Assembly: GCF_000143415.4 (NCBI RefSeq)
Contig: NW_003314441.1
Coordinates: 69,586-133,585, forward strand
Direction: 5' to 3'
From: Selaginella moellendorffii
Lineage: Eukaryota; Streptophyta; Lycopodiopsida; Selaginellales; Selaginellaceae
DNA length: 64,000 bases
Shown here: one piece after another, positions 46,061 to 58,220 of the stretch
Position numbering within the stretch: position 1 is the stretch's first letter
How the letters are laid out: each line of letters opens with the position of its first letter
Notes under the pieces: model-generated
What the model was told of the DNA's origin: nothing
Databases searched by the model: none
The model's input: the letters and a program-made list of their open reading frames with translations, nothing else
Translations under genes and position numbers: made by a program

Positions 46061-47545
46061 CAGGAAAAAGTTAGTCAAAAGGCACCGTGCAAATTGAAAG
46101 AAATAAAACTACTTTGCTCATGGCCCTTTAGGTTTGAAGGTGGGTTTTATATTTATAAACTTTCATTTGATTAATAAGATCAATAAATAAAACTAATACT
46201 ACTATTAAGCAAATTAAATATTGCTTCATGCAACACACAAAAAATTATTATTTTAATAGAGGAAATTACATAAGAGAAAGCTAAAGACTCAACTGAAAAT
46301 CTTGCTATTGGTGCACTCTACACAGTGAAATTGCATGGCAGAGTGTCTGCAAAAGGAAAACATTCATTCATTTATTCATCTGTTTTTTACATGGACCAAT
46401 GGATTATGGTATGCAGTATGGAGAAGTTGTTGTTGTTTGCTATGAGAAGGGTGGATTATTATGCAGCTTGGAGAATTGTTGCTGCCATTTGCTGGTAGAT
46501 GTCCACTGTAGTGTTGAGGGATATTGGCTTTTGCTTCATAGAAAAATTTCCTACAAAGTTTATAGGCACTATTGTTTTCACAACCTCCAACTTGAGCTGA
46601 CAGCCTTTAGGCACCTAATAACATTATTAGTGAGTGAAAGCTTTAAAACATCTAAACTATGGACTAGCATAGTATTGTGAAGCACTTCAACAATATCTCC
46701 ATTAAATCTAACCTGACACAACACACTTTGCTTATTGATTAATCCTACATGTTGCATGTAGCAATGCTTGATTTGCTTAATAGTAGTGTGATCTCTACTT
46801 ATTAATCCAATTGATCAAATAAAAGTTTATAATTACAAGCATGTTTGTAATTTATAAACACAAGATTAATCTTATTACATTAGATGGTAGAATAAAATAG
46901 AAATATAAAATATACTAGAAAGTGTTTAAGAAATTTTATAAATTATAAATACAAAATTAATCTAAATGAATAAAAACTATTAGATGGTAAAATATCCTAG
47001 AATGTCCAAGCATATTCTAGATATATCCACTACCATCCTAATCCCCTTACAAATTTGCTTAAGTAAACTAAAAAGGAGAAAATATCACTTTTTAAGGAAA
47101 ACCACTTAAAAAGAATGCTTCAATCCCTTGTTCTGTCTTGGTTATCCAATAAGTCCAGATATAGATGAAAGCAAGATTTAACTATCTCAAATAACAATTT
47201 ATAAAACTTTTTTTGTTGTCTCACAAAAAAAAGTGATAGTATTTTAGTACACTGAAAAATTTGTTAACTAAATTTAGTTATCAGTTAGAATTTTTTTATT
47301 GATGTGCATATTTGTTCATATTCCATTTAAAATGATAAATTAATAATTTAGATTAAAATTGTGAATTATATGTTTCAAAAGTATAACATTTTTTTTTCAC
47401 ATTATGAAAGCCATAAAATTTATTAACAATTAATTTATTATTTCTTACTTTAATAAAAATCTATTAATAGTTAAATGCATTTTTAAATATAATGAGTGTC
47501 TCTAAACCAATTCCAGCCCAACTGATTACATTGTTGAAGACTCAT
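46061..47545. other. AT-rich intergenic DNA
   Basis: No gene seen. A GCTTCAATCCCTTG...TCTTGGTT segment near 47118 recurs near 50908, so decayed copies of one repeat probably lie in both AT-rich blocks. Confidence 0.45.
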
Positions 47546-47550
47546 CTTGT

Positions 47551-47641
47551 AGCGATGGCAGAGTGGAAGGCGATTGTATGGCTTGCTTCAGATACTCTGT
47601 AGCATAATAAAATATACTGGCAAGGTCGCAGGTTCGATTTC
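47551..47641 (+). other. tRNA-like A-box and B-box pair
   Basis: TGGCAGAGTGG (47556-47566) fits the Pol III A box, and GGTTCGATTTC (47631-47641) differs by one base from the B-box consensus GGTTCGANTCC, with tRNA-like spacing. AAGGTCGC just before the B box also resembles tRNA-Tyr. The acceptor and T stems do not pair, so this is at best a tRNA pseudogene or the head of a tRNA-derived SINE. Confidence 0.3.
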
Positions 47642-47954
47642 AGCAGCCAGAGAACCCTTTTTCATAAACGGGACAAAGGTCTTCTGGAGCCAGCAGTTTG
47701 GTGTTTTCTCGCCATCAATTCAAATATGTAGAAACAGAGGAGCTCTCGAGAAGAATTATCTTTCTCGTGTGTGATGTGTGCAGTTCGTCGGCTTGCTTGG
47801 ACAATTATAATGGTCTAAATAATCCTCAGAATTTGTGCACTGCTCCCACATTTCGTTCTTATTGTATTCTACTCGATTGTTTTCTATATTTTCTTTGTTC
47901 TCGTGGAAGGTCTTTTCCTCATTGTTTTAGGAGTTTTTTTCTTCTCTTCTAGCT

Positions 47955-49385
47955 TTGCTTGCGGCTCCAAAATGCTTCCGCTTCACCGACTACGTCAGCA
48001 CTGGGAAGGGACAAACGTGGAGTAGTGGTTATCGAACCAGCGAAGCAATTCCATTCGTTTCGTATGAGGTTGCGGATCACATTGCACTTCACAAGATTCC
48101 GTCATTCTCTGCGGCCAGCACGCTTTCATTGTCTCGTGGAGACATGTGTGGTCTGTGGTTATTTGAATTTTTGTGCGTAACATAGCAAAACTTTTCTTCA
48201 GGACCTCGAGTGTCCACTGTTGGCTGGCGTGATCCCGTCCAAATTCATACTGGATCAATGAAGGATTTATTGCTCAACACAAGGTAAATCACTATCTCCA
48301 ATGTCATGTTTATTTATTTGACTTCTGCAATAGCTATCGCGTTGGTCATAAGTTATCAGATAACTCGGTCGTGATGAGTCCGATTAAATATTTTAAATCT
48401 CCTCCAATTCCTGGCGAAGACTGGTTGTCATCTTTGGAGATCTGGCAAAGGCGGCTATATATTCTCTCTCTTTCTCTCTCTCTTCTAACGGATCACACAG
48501 AGCGAAAGAGATGGATCAATGATGTACGATGATTTCAGTTTGGCTCACTGAACACAGCCGACACGATCACAAAAGAAATAGACGACATTGACATTATTTT
48601 CCACATTGGAGACTTATATTATGCAACGGGGTATATTTCTCAATGGGATCAGTTCACGGAACAGATTGAAGGAATGACTTCACGTGTCCCTTATATGACG
48701 GCCAGGTATACTATACACAGGAAAAAAGGATAAAATTTTGAAGTGCATATCATTAACGGGATTGGCCTACTCGGTTTATAACACAATGGACTCCGGAAGT
48801 GATGGGTGCTTTCATCAACTGTCCTGTCAAGAACAGCGTAAAGTTCCGTAGGGAACGAATAGTCATAGGAAAAGTTCTAGTAGGTCTAAGAAGCATTTTC
48901 TTTTGCAGGTATTCGACGGATTACGGGCTTTTCCACTTCTGCATTGCCGACTCGGAGCACGACTGGCACGAAAAAAGCGGGCAGTACAAGTGGATCGAGG
49001 AATACCTCCCTAGCGCGGACAGGGAAAAGCAGCCATGGTTGATATTCATCGCTCACCGCGTCCTTGGCTACTCTACGTGGTACTTAGCAAGAATGCAACT
49101 GCGGAGCCATTTAGGAGGGAAAGCCTGCAGTTTGTGGCAAAAGTACAAGGTGGACATCGCCTTTTGCCACGTCCACAACTACGAGCGATCCTGTCCGGTT
49201 TATGGGAAACTCAATGAGACGATTCACGTAGTCACGGGGCTTCGCTCACGCCATTCCTGTCGCCAATGCCGGCTTGGAGCGTGAAGCGTGACTATGACTA
49301 CGGTTACTCGAAGATGACGTGCTGCTACGATAGGGAATTCAAAGACGTGCTCGGCTGCGGCGCTGCAAACGTGTTTTATCCCTAA
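47955..49385 (+). pseudogene. Purple acid phosphatase pseudogene
   Basis: Pieces of a plant purple acid phosphatase occur in order: RGDMCG, STVGWRDPVQIHTGSMKDLL, YRVGHKLSDNSVVMS, LVVIFGDLAKA, DIIFHIGDLYYATGYISQWD, YSTDYGLFHFCIADSEHDW, QPWLIFIAHRVLGYS, HVHNYERSCPVY, and the tail MPAWSVKRDYDYGYSKM. Several defects kill it. A deletion shifts frame before IFGD. The metal-binding GNHE motif now reads Ala-Tyr-His-stop (TAA at 48754-48756). Frame is lost and regained around 49085-49130. The GHxH site reads CHVH with a residue missing, another frameshift follows near 49238, and about 30 residues are gone before the end. Intron positions are still visible, so it decayed in place rather than arising from a processed transcript. 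Confidence 0.8.
48462..48486. repeat. (CT)n microsatellite
   Basis: A CT-rich run inside the phosphatase pseudogene, within what was probably an intron. Confidence 0.85.
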
Positions 49386-51929
49386 GTTTTAATAGATACT
49401 TCGTCCTTTTTATGTTTGACGAATTTCTTCTACTATATCAAAGAGTGATCAATTGCATTGTGGTGTGATCCAGTGAGGGAGAGAAACAGAGAGGAGATTA
49501 TAACAAGTGCAAATGAACCCAAAACAAAAACAAGTGAAGACTAAGTTCTACACGCACGAACTACCAAATAACATAAAGAAGTTGAATGAATCAAAGTGAG
49601 CTATAAGCTATGGACAAAGTTTTTTCGCGCTGCTGGCACGTCTAGTGAATTTGCTTTGCTCACATTTGGAAGAAAAGCCCCCGCTCCAGTTCCTATGTTT
49701 TCATTAGAAGAGCGGGGGCTTTTCTCACTGTTGAGGCACGGATGGATCTGCTTCCGATCCATGCATCCTGGAGGCGACTCGCCTTTTGAAGTAAAAAAGA
49801 AGGAAAGCATCGCCACTCATCATCATACTTCCACAAGGCACGGCAGTGTGTATTCCTCCAAAGACGGGAGTCCTCTGGCCTTCCTTTCAGGAAGGCCGCG
49901 CAAATATTGTTGAGCGCGCAAAGAGCTTGAACGAGGTGGGATCCTTTTCAGCAAAGACCGTGCTGCACCAGCTCGCAGTGCAGATTTCATGCTCTAGCAT
50001 CGTCCCGCACTGCGGCATTCCTAAGTGGGATGAAGGCTCTAGAGGAGAGAAGGCTTCCTCCTTGTGGATTTCATGGGGAAACCACACACAAAAAAGAAAT
50101 CAAACAGAAGAAGAAAGCCATTGCACCTCGTTTTTTATCTCTTGCGAGCCGAGAGGAAAAGCTTTTCTCGCTTTGTCCAGCTTTCCAAACGAATTGACGA
50201 GCCGCTCAGCTCGCACCTTGGTGTTCTCCTCTTATTGTGCAAGAACAAACATTGTGGATCCAAAGCAGCAGGAGCAAGCGAAAATTTCCATTTCATGGGC
50301 TTGAGGACGATTTGCCACAGCCGCCACCATGCTGGTCATAAGGACTCTGCGTGGCTGTTTTGATCAAGCGTTGGGTGGTAAAGAGCCTGCCCCCACAATG
50401 GAAAGGTGAAAAGTGAAAGAAAAGAAGAAAAGAACTCCAAGATGGATAGTCTCTATCTGCCTCCACAATTCAAACACAACTAGCTGTTATATCCAAGTTT
50501 CTCGCACTAGAGCTGTAGTCGTGAACGCAGCAAGCAAAGCAATAACAAGAAAATCACCTAAGCATTCCACATACGAGCCGCCCGCACCGACCCGTGCCCG
50601 CGATGGAGGGGATGATAAAGCCCATGCAAATCGAGTGAAGAGAGAAGATTTTCCTGACGAGTAGAGACCCAGTAGACGTGTCTAGCTGGACTCGAGCACC
50701 ACTGGATCGCGCGTGCGAGGAGGGAGAAATTGAAAGGTGGATGGGCGATCTAAATACCAAAAGCCATTTCAGATTTATGGAGTTTAATCTTTTATATATT
50801 TCTTAAGAAGAATGTTGAGGTCAGAACATCAAGATGGAATTACCTATCCCTACGTAAGAACTATCTCTTAATATCTGTCTTAGCCACTACTTGGACGAAT
50901 GCATCAATCCCTTGCTTTGTCTTGGTTGTGCAGATCAGTACACTTTGAATTATAGAAAGCTAATTAGAAAATTAACAACTTTTGTTATGTGTACTAATTT
51001 ATGAAATTAAATGTTCTCCTTTTTCTTTCAATCACAATTTTTATTTATTTATCTATAAACTTAAAGAGTTAAACATCATTTTTAGCTAAAAGTAAACAAC
51101 ATTTTCATTCTAGAAGTTTGTTTCTAATCTGTAAGTACATAAATGAACATTAAGTTACTATCACCATGTGCAGGTATGTGTATTCTCCCTTTAGTGACTA
51201 TTATATTGTAACAATTATAAAATTTATATAGAATTATTACTCATTATATATTGAAAATGTTATAAATTGACATCTTATCAATTTTTTGTCAACAACAATT
51301 CTTATACTAAAAGATTCATATTATTATTTATTTCTCAACTTAAATAATTAGACATTATATTTAACAAAAAGTAAACAACATTTTTATCTTATCAATTCTG
51401 TATATATGCTACCCATACATAGGTGACCAAAATTATTATATATAAATCTGATGAATAGTAAGGAGTGTTAAATAAAATTTCAAATACATTTTAAAAAACT
51501 GAAAAATTCTTTAATGAATCTAGAAAATAAATATAATAATAAGATATTTAGAATTATAATAAGATATTTATTAAATATATTAAAACTTAGATTTATAAGG
51601 TTCAAGTGTATGGCTACAATGTTATAGACTAATATTAGTATAATGGGATTTTGGTAGCTGTCGAATTAGTTTCAATCCAAACTACTCACTCTTGTATGTA
51701 AACTAGGGTTTTTAGGCTAATTGAGATGCACATTTTTGTATTCCCTTTCCTTATTTTATGCACTCACATTGGTGGAGATGAGGGGTAGTTTTGATTGTCC
51801 CTAAGGAGTGCTTGGATTTAGGAGGTTGGTTTAAATCTAGCTTTTACATCATTTAGATCTCCTTTTCCTTCTAGCTTTTTTTAATTTCTTTTTCTTTTAC
51901 TTTTTTTTTTCATTCATCTTTATAGCAGA
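49386..51929. other. Intergenic DNA with one strong hairpin
   Basis: No gene recognised. 49590-50700 has ordinary base composition and only short frames; 50760-51900 is AT-rich. The one notable structure is a perfect 16-bp inverted repeat at 49671-49686 and 49710-49725 with a 23-nt loop. A shorter one (8 bp, 5-nt loop) lies at 49877-49897. Confidence 0.45.
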
Positions 51930-53265
51930 GTAGTAGCCTCCTCCTCCTTTGACTCTGGAGCAGCAGTTGATGCAATTGCTTGATACTATGCGGTTGCAGT
52001 TGAACAATTAGACTCAATTAATAGTAGCATTTATAGCACGTGGTACAACTCTTCCTGCTATTACTGCTAGTTGGAGTTCTTCCCTAAGAATCCTAAGGAT
52101 GATGTGTACTATTGGTTTAATCACTTGACAGTGATTGCCACATATCATTCTTGGGATGATACTTGACGTTTGCATGAGTTTCCTACGTGTCTCCAAAGGA
52201 TGACACTATAGTGGTACAATAGTTTAAGCACAGCCACTCGTGAGAATTAGAGTATTCTCCTAACTGTCTTCAAATGCACATTTGGACATACTGACGATTA
52301 TGATGATGCCTTCTAACAATTGCATCATCTTCATCAAGAGCCATCTAAGTCGCCGATGCAACTTGGTGTTCATTTTTTAAGCCTCTTACTTCACGCAAAG
52401 TTAAATATGTTGAAATGGATCAAGTTGGGAATGTTGTAGCTAGCACTTTGTCAAGATCCAGTTAGACTTCTGCATGCACTTGCTCCAACCATTTTTGACA
52501 ATGCCTTTTGCTTAGCACAATGTTATGAGATATTGTCTCTTCCAGTTCTTGGTGCACATCCTTTAGCTCCACTTCCTATGGGAGATGGTCCTATTGCAAT
52601 GGAGGTTAATGCTATTACTACTTGAGTTCAAGGACAAAGACAAAGATATGGCCGTGGTTGTGATATTGTTGCTGGGTATGTGATGAAGTTAGTCACACTT
52701 ATTGGCATTATTAGTATTTTCTAGAGTGGTGACCTTCATTTCCTAGGTATCAACAACATCCTTTTGGTGTTGTTGTAGTGGAAGGTTTGGGAAATAAGAT
52801 GCATTTGGGAAATGAGGAGTTGTATGAGTAATAAAGGGACTTTATGTGAATAAGTTAGTGATCCTTCCATTTTTCTTTCAAGAGTATCATCAAGAGGTTT
52901 AATCGGCACTAATTTATGTAGTGTTTACTTTCCAATCTCGTTTTTATAAGAAGAGTTCTTCTATTTTTCTCTCTATATTGGTTAATATAGGCTCGAGTTT
53001 ATTTTCTATTGCTTGGCCTATTACCACAAGTTGCCGTCTACATTTACATTGTATGGTAGAGCTAATTTTCATTCTTTATGGCAATAGTTATACACATGCA
53101 TATGCACAGAATGAAGTAGACCTAATTGTGTGTGTGGGTGATCTTGAGTTTGAGTTGTATTCATTGCGGGTGGTGCCAAGTCAAGATTTCGATCTCATCC
53201 TTGGTATAGATTGATTGCAACGCAATCATGCCAAATGTGACTTGAGGCTTTTCCCTTTGTATAGC
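51930..53265 (+). pseudogene. Ty3/gypsy gag-protease remnant
   Basis: 51950-52320 reads, with stops, as gag: FFPKNPKDDVYYWFNHLTV, LQRMTL*WYNSL and FKCTFGH. At 52921-53214 an open stretch matches a retropepsin: VNIGSSLFSIA in place of the active-site D-[ST]-G region, EVDLIVCVGDLEFEL, and VVPSQDFDLILGID. The catalytic Asp is replaced (Asn-Ile-Gly). It stops abruptly near 53265, where family C sequence starts. This gag is unrelated by eye to the LTR-A gag at 56967, so it is another gypsy lineage. Confidence 0.65.
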
Positions 53266-54561
53266 GTATGTGGTTTTCACCCTTTATCCTATAGTGATTT
53301 ACCATAGAATAACCACAAAGCAAAACTTAAACCCTCCATGTGCCATGTGTTACATGCCAAGTACCACATGCCACGTGTCCCTAAAGACAATGGAGTGGAA
53401 CCTGAGTTTTAGGGCCTTAAGGCACTAAACGAAAGAATGGAGCCAAACTTCTGTATGGAGTCAAGAAGCGAAGGTACTGGAGCACAGAGTGACTCTTGAG
53501 TGTATAGCCCAAAGAGTGAAAGAGCAAGAGCATAGAGCAATTTGGAATAGTCCTAGAGCATTCAACATTTCAATGCTAGGACCAACACACAAAACAGAGC
53601 CAAATGGAGTCTAGCACTATTTTAGCATACCAGTGGTCTAACATGAGGATATGGGTACTTCACAAGCTAGTATGGTGTGGAACTTGGGTTTGGACTCGAA
53701 CACAGAACAAGGACAGGCACGAAATCAAGAACTATATTATACCTTTGGTTGGTTAGCCATGCCTAACCTACCCACTATCCCTACTATAATATTGGGAACC
53801 CCTCACAGCCCCCCCCCCCCCCCCCGCTAGTTTTTGGGATAAACTTGAAACTTACTAAATATGGAATGGCACTAGATTACAAATTTGGACAAAGGACAAA
53901 CACTTTTGTGTTTAGGATAATCTTTACATTATGTAAATATGTCAAATTAGTAAATCTAAACACTTACCATAAATAGTAATTAGAACTGAATGATACTAAT
54001 ACAAGGTGTTTGGTAGATACCATAAGCTATCATCTAGCAATATTGAGGGACTAGTCTCAATATGAGAGGGTTCTTGTCAAGCAAGTGTTAGATAGAACCA
54101 AAAAAAACTAAGAGCCAAACCGAGTATGGTCAGCAAAAAATATATAGTAGTTTCTACCTTATGTCCATCTAGCTAAGTATAGATGCTAAGCTTAATTTAC
54201 TAACACTTGAATAAGAGGGACTGATAAAGGGTTTAGCAATACTGACCTCCTACCATTATAGCAGTAAAAAAAGAGTATCCCAAAGGACTAACTGACAGGT
54301 AACTTTCGATACCCATAATCACATTTGTGACATTTCCCCCCCTTAGGGAAGATTAACATCTTTGTCAATACACACTCTAGTCTAAAACACTGCCAAGGAA
54401 ACAATTCCATAAAAAGTTCATGGTATCTACACTTTGTGGGAAATGCACCAACTTAAATGCGTTAAGAGGCAATCTCTTTCTCCAACACAAATATGCTACC
54501 AGTTTAAACACCTTCTAGCTGTCGCCAACAAAGAAATGACCAACAAAGTTAGCCACCTTTG
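53266..54561 (-). repeat. Family C and family D repeats
   Basis: 53266-53806 is family C (inverted ATCCTATAGTGATTTACCAT segment, then GGGCCTTAAGGCACTAAACG). A run of 17-18 C bases at about 53808-53825 ends it. 53834-54331 matches family D. On the minus strand GGGGGGGAAA precedes TGTCACAAATGTG, which would fit a polypurine tract and the start of a 3' LTR at 54331. 54346-54561 would then be element interior. Confidence 0.5.
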
Positions 54562-55625
54562 TGTAAGCTACAAATTTTTCCTTTCCAATTTGTCAGCTTA
54601 GCTCCTACTTGGTCCTACTTGGTTTTAACTACTCATTGCACAAGTAATAGAGTGTTAGCCATCCATCCACAGATTCCCAAATCTCTCCCAATTCCCCTCC
54701 CTGGGTTAGACTGGACTTAAGGTTTGGCTACATTCCCTGTAGGCACAAACAACCAAGCACACCAAACCTCCAGGTTTCTAATATCCCTTGGTACAACAAG
54801 ACTTGATCATGGGACCCTCTAAATCCCAAACCTTGGGTGCAACACTTGCTTCGGGACACCGAGGCGAAACACCATGGCCTAATGGCCCGGTATGGGTACC
54901 TCTACCCCCCCACTTCCATCCCAAAGGGAAGGCCCAAGCCCCTAGGAAGGGCAAGGACTAATGAGCCACAAGGTACTCAAGTGGGGCACCACTCCACATG
55001 AGTTGGGAGCACCGTAGTCGGTTTCCCTTTCGGGAGTGGGAGCTGCTCTTGAGCACTTCCTTGGGTGGCCCCTCCGGCACCACTCAAGCCCATGCTCACT
55101 CCCACCCAAGGCCCCTCGGCCCCAGTATCAACCTCAAGTCAGTTTGGAAGCACCACTGGAGAGTTCCTTCAAGACTAGTTCCTGGACCTCACTATCCCTA
55201 CTATACTTTTGGAACCCCTTATATCCCCCCCCCCCCCGGGGAGACGCATGCTTTGGGCTTTCACCCCTTGACTTGTATTAATACTCGGACTCGGTTTCGG
55301 ACTCGATCTCGGACTTGATCTCGGACCCGACTTTGGACTCGGTCTCGGACTCGATTTCAAACCCGATCTCGGACTCGACTTCAAACGTGACCTCGGACTC
55401 GGTCTCGGACCCGATTCGGATCTCGAACTTTGTCTTGAACTTGGTCTCGAACTCGGTCTCCGATTTGGCCTTGGACTCGATCCCAGACTCTATCTCGAAC
55501 TCGGTCTCAGAGTCAGTCTTGGACTCGATCTTTGACTTGGTCCCATCTAATGAACTCTTTGTTATTTTGGTCATGCTTTCGGGGATCCTTTAGCCTACAA
55601 CACCTCGGGGAGTTGGTTCCTTACA
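54562..55625 (-). repeat. LTR-A (minus)
   Basis: Starts TGTAAGCTACAAATTTTTCC and ends TTGGTTCCTTACA, about 1064 bp, with the GAGTCC-type array at 55280-55550. The flanks (CTTTG and ACTCC) show no target duplication. Confidence 0.75.
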
Positions 55626-55761
55626 ACTCCACCACCCATAGAAGAAGTTCAATGCCCACATCGAACGTCTCTTTGTCATCCTACGACTTGTTGACCATGT
55701 CTCCGGGGGCATCCCCCCACTTAGCGGTTGCCTAAGTTAGCCTCCCCGGCCAAGAGACCAT
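55626..55761. repeat. LTR-B internal scrap between head-to-head LTR-A copies
   Basis: 136 bp matching 18392-18527 (CTCCACCACCCATAGAAGAAG onward), part of the LTR-B interior. Confidence 0.6.
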
Positions 55762-56907
55762 TGTAAGGAACCGACTCCCCGAGATGTTGTAGGCTAAAGG
55801 ATCCCCGAAAGCATGACTAAAATGAAAAAGACTTCATCGGATGGGACCAAGTCAAAGATCGAGTCCAACATCGACTCTGAGACCGAGTTCGAGATAGAGT
55901 CTGGGATCGAGCCCGAGGCCGAATCGGAGACCAAGTTTGAGACCGAGTTCGAGACCAAGTTTGAGACAGAGTCCGAGATCCAAATCGGGTCCAAGACCGA
56001 GTCCGAAGTCAAGTTCGAGATCGGGTCCGAGATCGAGTCCGAGACCGAGTCCGAAGTTGGGTCCGAGATCGAGTCCGAGATAGAGTCTGAGACCAAGTCC
56101 GAATACTAATACGGGTCAAGGGGTGAAAGCCCAAAGCGTGTGTCTCCCAAGGGGGGGAGGGGGGGGGGGGCTGCAGGGGGTTCCAAAAGTATAGTAGGGA
56201 TGGTGAGGTCCAGGAACCAATCTTGAAGGAACTCTCCAGTGGTGCTTCCAAACTGACTTGAGGTTGAGACTGGGGTCGAGGGGCCTTGGGTGGGAGTGAG
56301 TATGGGCTTGAGTGGTGCCGGAGGGGCCACCCAAGGAAGTGCTCAAGAGCAGCTCCCACTCCCAAAAGGGAAACCAATTGCGGTGCTTCCGGCTCATATG
56401 GAGTGGTGCCCCACTCGAGTACCTTGTGGCTCATTGGTCCTCGCCCTTCCTAGGGGCTTGAGCCTTCCTTTTGGGATGGAAGTGGGGGGGGGTAGAGGTA
56501 CCCATACCGGGCCGTTAGGCCACGGTGTTTCACCCTGATGTCCCGAAGCAAGTGTTGCACCCAAGGCTTGGGATTTAGAGGGTCACATGATCAAGTCTTG
56601 TTGTACCAAGGGGTATTAGGAACCTGGAGGCTTAGTGTGCTTGGCTACTTGTGCCTACAGGGAGTGTAGCCGAAACTTAAGTCCAGTCTAACCCAGGGAG
56701 GGGGATTCGAAGAGATTTGGGAATCCGTGGATGGATGGCTAATGCTCCGTTGCTTGTGCAGTGAGTAACTGAAACCAAGTAGGATGAAGTAGGAGCTGGT
56801 ACAATAGGTGGGAACCTTGGTGAGGGAACTTAGCACATGCCAAGGCAATGTTGGTCGGGTAGACGAGGTAAGCTGGCAAATTGGAAAGGAAAAATTTGTG
56901 GCTTACA
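55762..56907 (+). repeat. LTR-A, 5' LTR of a gag-bearing element
   Basis: 1146 bp from TGTAAGGAACCGACTCC to TTGTGGCTTACA, the same length as the solo copy at 60650-61795. It holds the GAGTCC/GAGATC-type array (55845-56110), a G-rich tract near 56150-56172, and the shared CCAAAAGTATAGTAGGG motif. It is followed by a primer-binding site and gag. Confidence 0.82.
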
Positions 56908-56910
56908 ATT

Positions 56911-56923
56911 TGGTATCGGAGCC
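56911..56923 (+). promoter_or_regulatory. Primer-binding site (initiator tRNA-Met type)
   Basis: TGGTATCGGAGCC lies three bases past the LTR-A end. It differs by one base from the usual plant TGGTATCAGAGC site. Confidence 0.7.
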
Positions 56924-56966
56924 TTTTCCTCAGTTTTAGCAAAGGATAGAGGCGGATTGCTGGGAG

Positions 56967-57988
56967 ATGGCAAAGGCGGGACGTAAGCGAACCCATGCGG
57001 AGACAGAACCCCCGCTAGAGCTGGAGCCTCCGGTCGAACAAGAGGCTATGGATGAGGATTCCTTGCATGAGGAGGACTTTAGTGAGAAAACTACCAAACA
57101 GAAGTTTGGTGGCGAGGTTCGGTCGTCCAAGGCTCAATTAGACATTCTAGAAGGATAATTGGCGCAGACCAATGCTTTGCTGGAGACTCTCGTATGCAAG
57201 CTAAAGCGTGACGAGAAGCAGAAGAAAAAGCAAAAGACTACAGATGCTGGTAGCACAGAAGGTGCGGACCCTTCGGCAGGGACTGAGGCAAAACCAGACA
57301 AGGTTGAACAAACCGAAGTGGAATCAGTCCCTTAGGCAGTTCCCAAGTACAAACCAAATCCTCCACCGGTCTATAAGGGAGTGAATGACTATAAGGTGGT
57401 GGAGGATTGGTTTTACGATATGGAGGACTACTTCCGAGCGTTGCGGTTACCGAGCTCAGAGAAGGTCCCATGTGCAAAACCATACTTGGCAAATAATGCC
57501 AAGTCTTGGTGGAGAATGATAGAGGCCAACGAAGGACCAGTGGCCACTTGGGAAATGATGAAGGTGAGGATCCGCGTGACTTATGTTCCTCCGAATGCTA
57601 CTCTGCATTTAAGGGACGAGCTGAGTAGGCTGAAGCAGACCAGAACCATTCAAGAATATGTGATTGGGTTTATGGCAAAGAGGATACTTGTCATGGACAT
57701 GGGGGATATGGATGCGTTCCATGCCTTCATATCAAGTTTGCAAACTTGGGCTCGCGGTGAGGTGATGCGTTGGAACCCAACCAACTACAAGGAAGCGTTG
57801 GATGCGGCCATCAAGGTGCATTTCAACTATAACCTGTGAAAGGGGAACACGACGGGGTCAGGGTCCATATTTAGCAAAGGGGCCAAACCAAGGGGAACGT
57901 ATAGCAGAGGGAAATTCAAGAAGAGTTTCTCTAAGAATGAGTCCTCGGGGTTCCGGAAAGGCAAATCCGGTGGCCAGTGAGTGAGTAC
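56967..57988 (+). pseudogene. gag: Ty3/gypsy gag of the LTR-A element, stop-interrupted
   Basis: One continuous frame from ATG 56967: an acidic N-terminus (EPPLELEPPVEQEAMDEDS), then the retrotransposon gag domain with YDMEDYFRALRLPSSEKV, AKSWWRMIEANEGPVATW and FHAFISSLQTWARGEVMRW, then a basic Lys/Gly/Ser tail. It is interrupted only by stops, TAA (57156), TAG (57333), TGA (57837) and TGA (57978), with no frameshift. The element is cut by the LTR-B insertion that starts at 57989, so protease and pol are not in the window. Confidence 0.82.
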
Positions 57989-58220
57989 TGTGAGACACAA
58001 AATCCCTAGGCCCCAAAGTGGAGCTGGAAGGGCGCCACATGGTAGTGGCCGAAGCGAGAGCCAAACGAGCGTAACACGTTTGGACCAAAAGCTCCGACTT
58101 GAAAAGTCAAGAGCGGGAGTGGAACTCCCAACGAAGTGCTCGAGGAACGAGCACGAAGCGAGCAAAAGGCGAGGCTCCAAAAAGGGACCCAAAAGGACCA
58201 ACACATGACACGTGGGAGTG

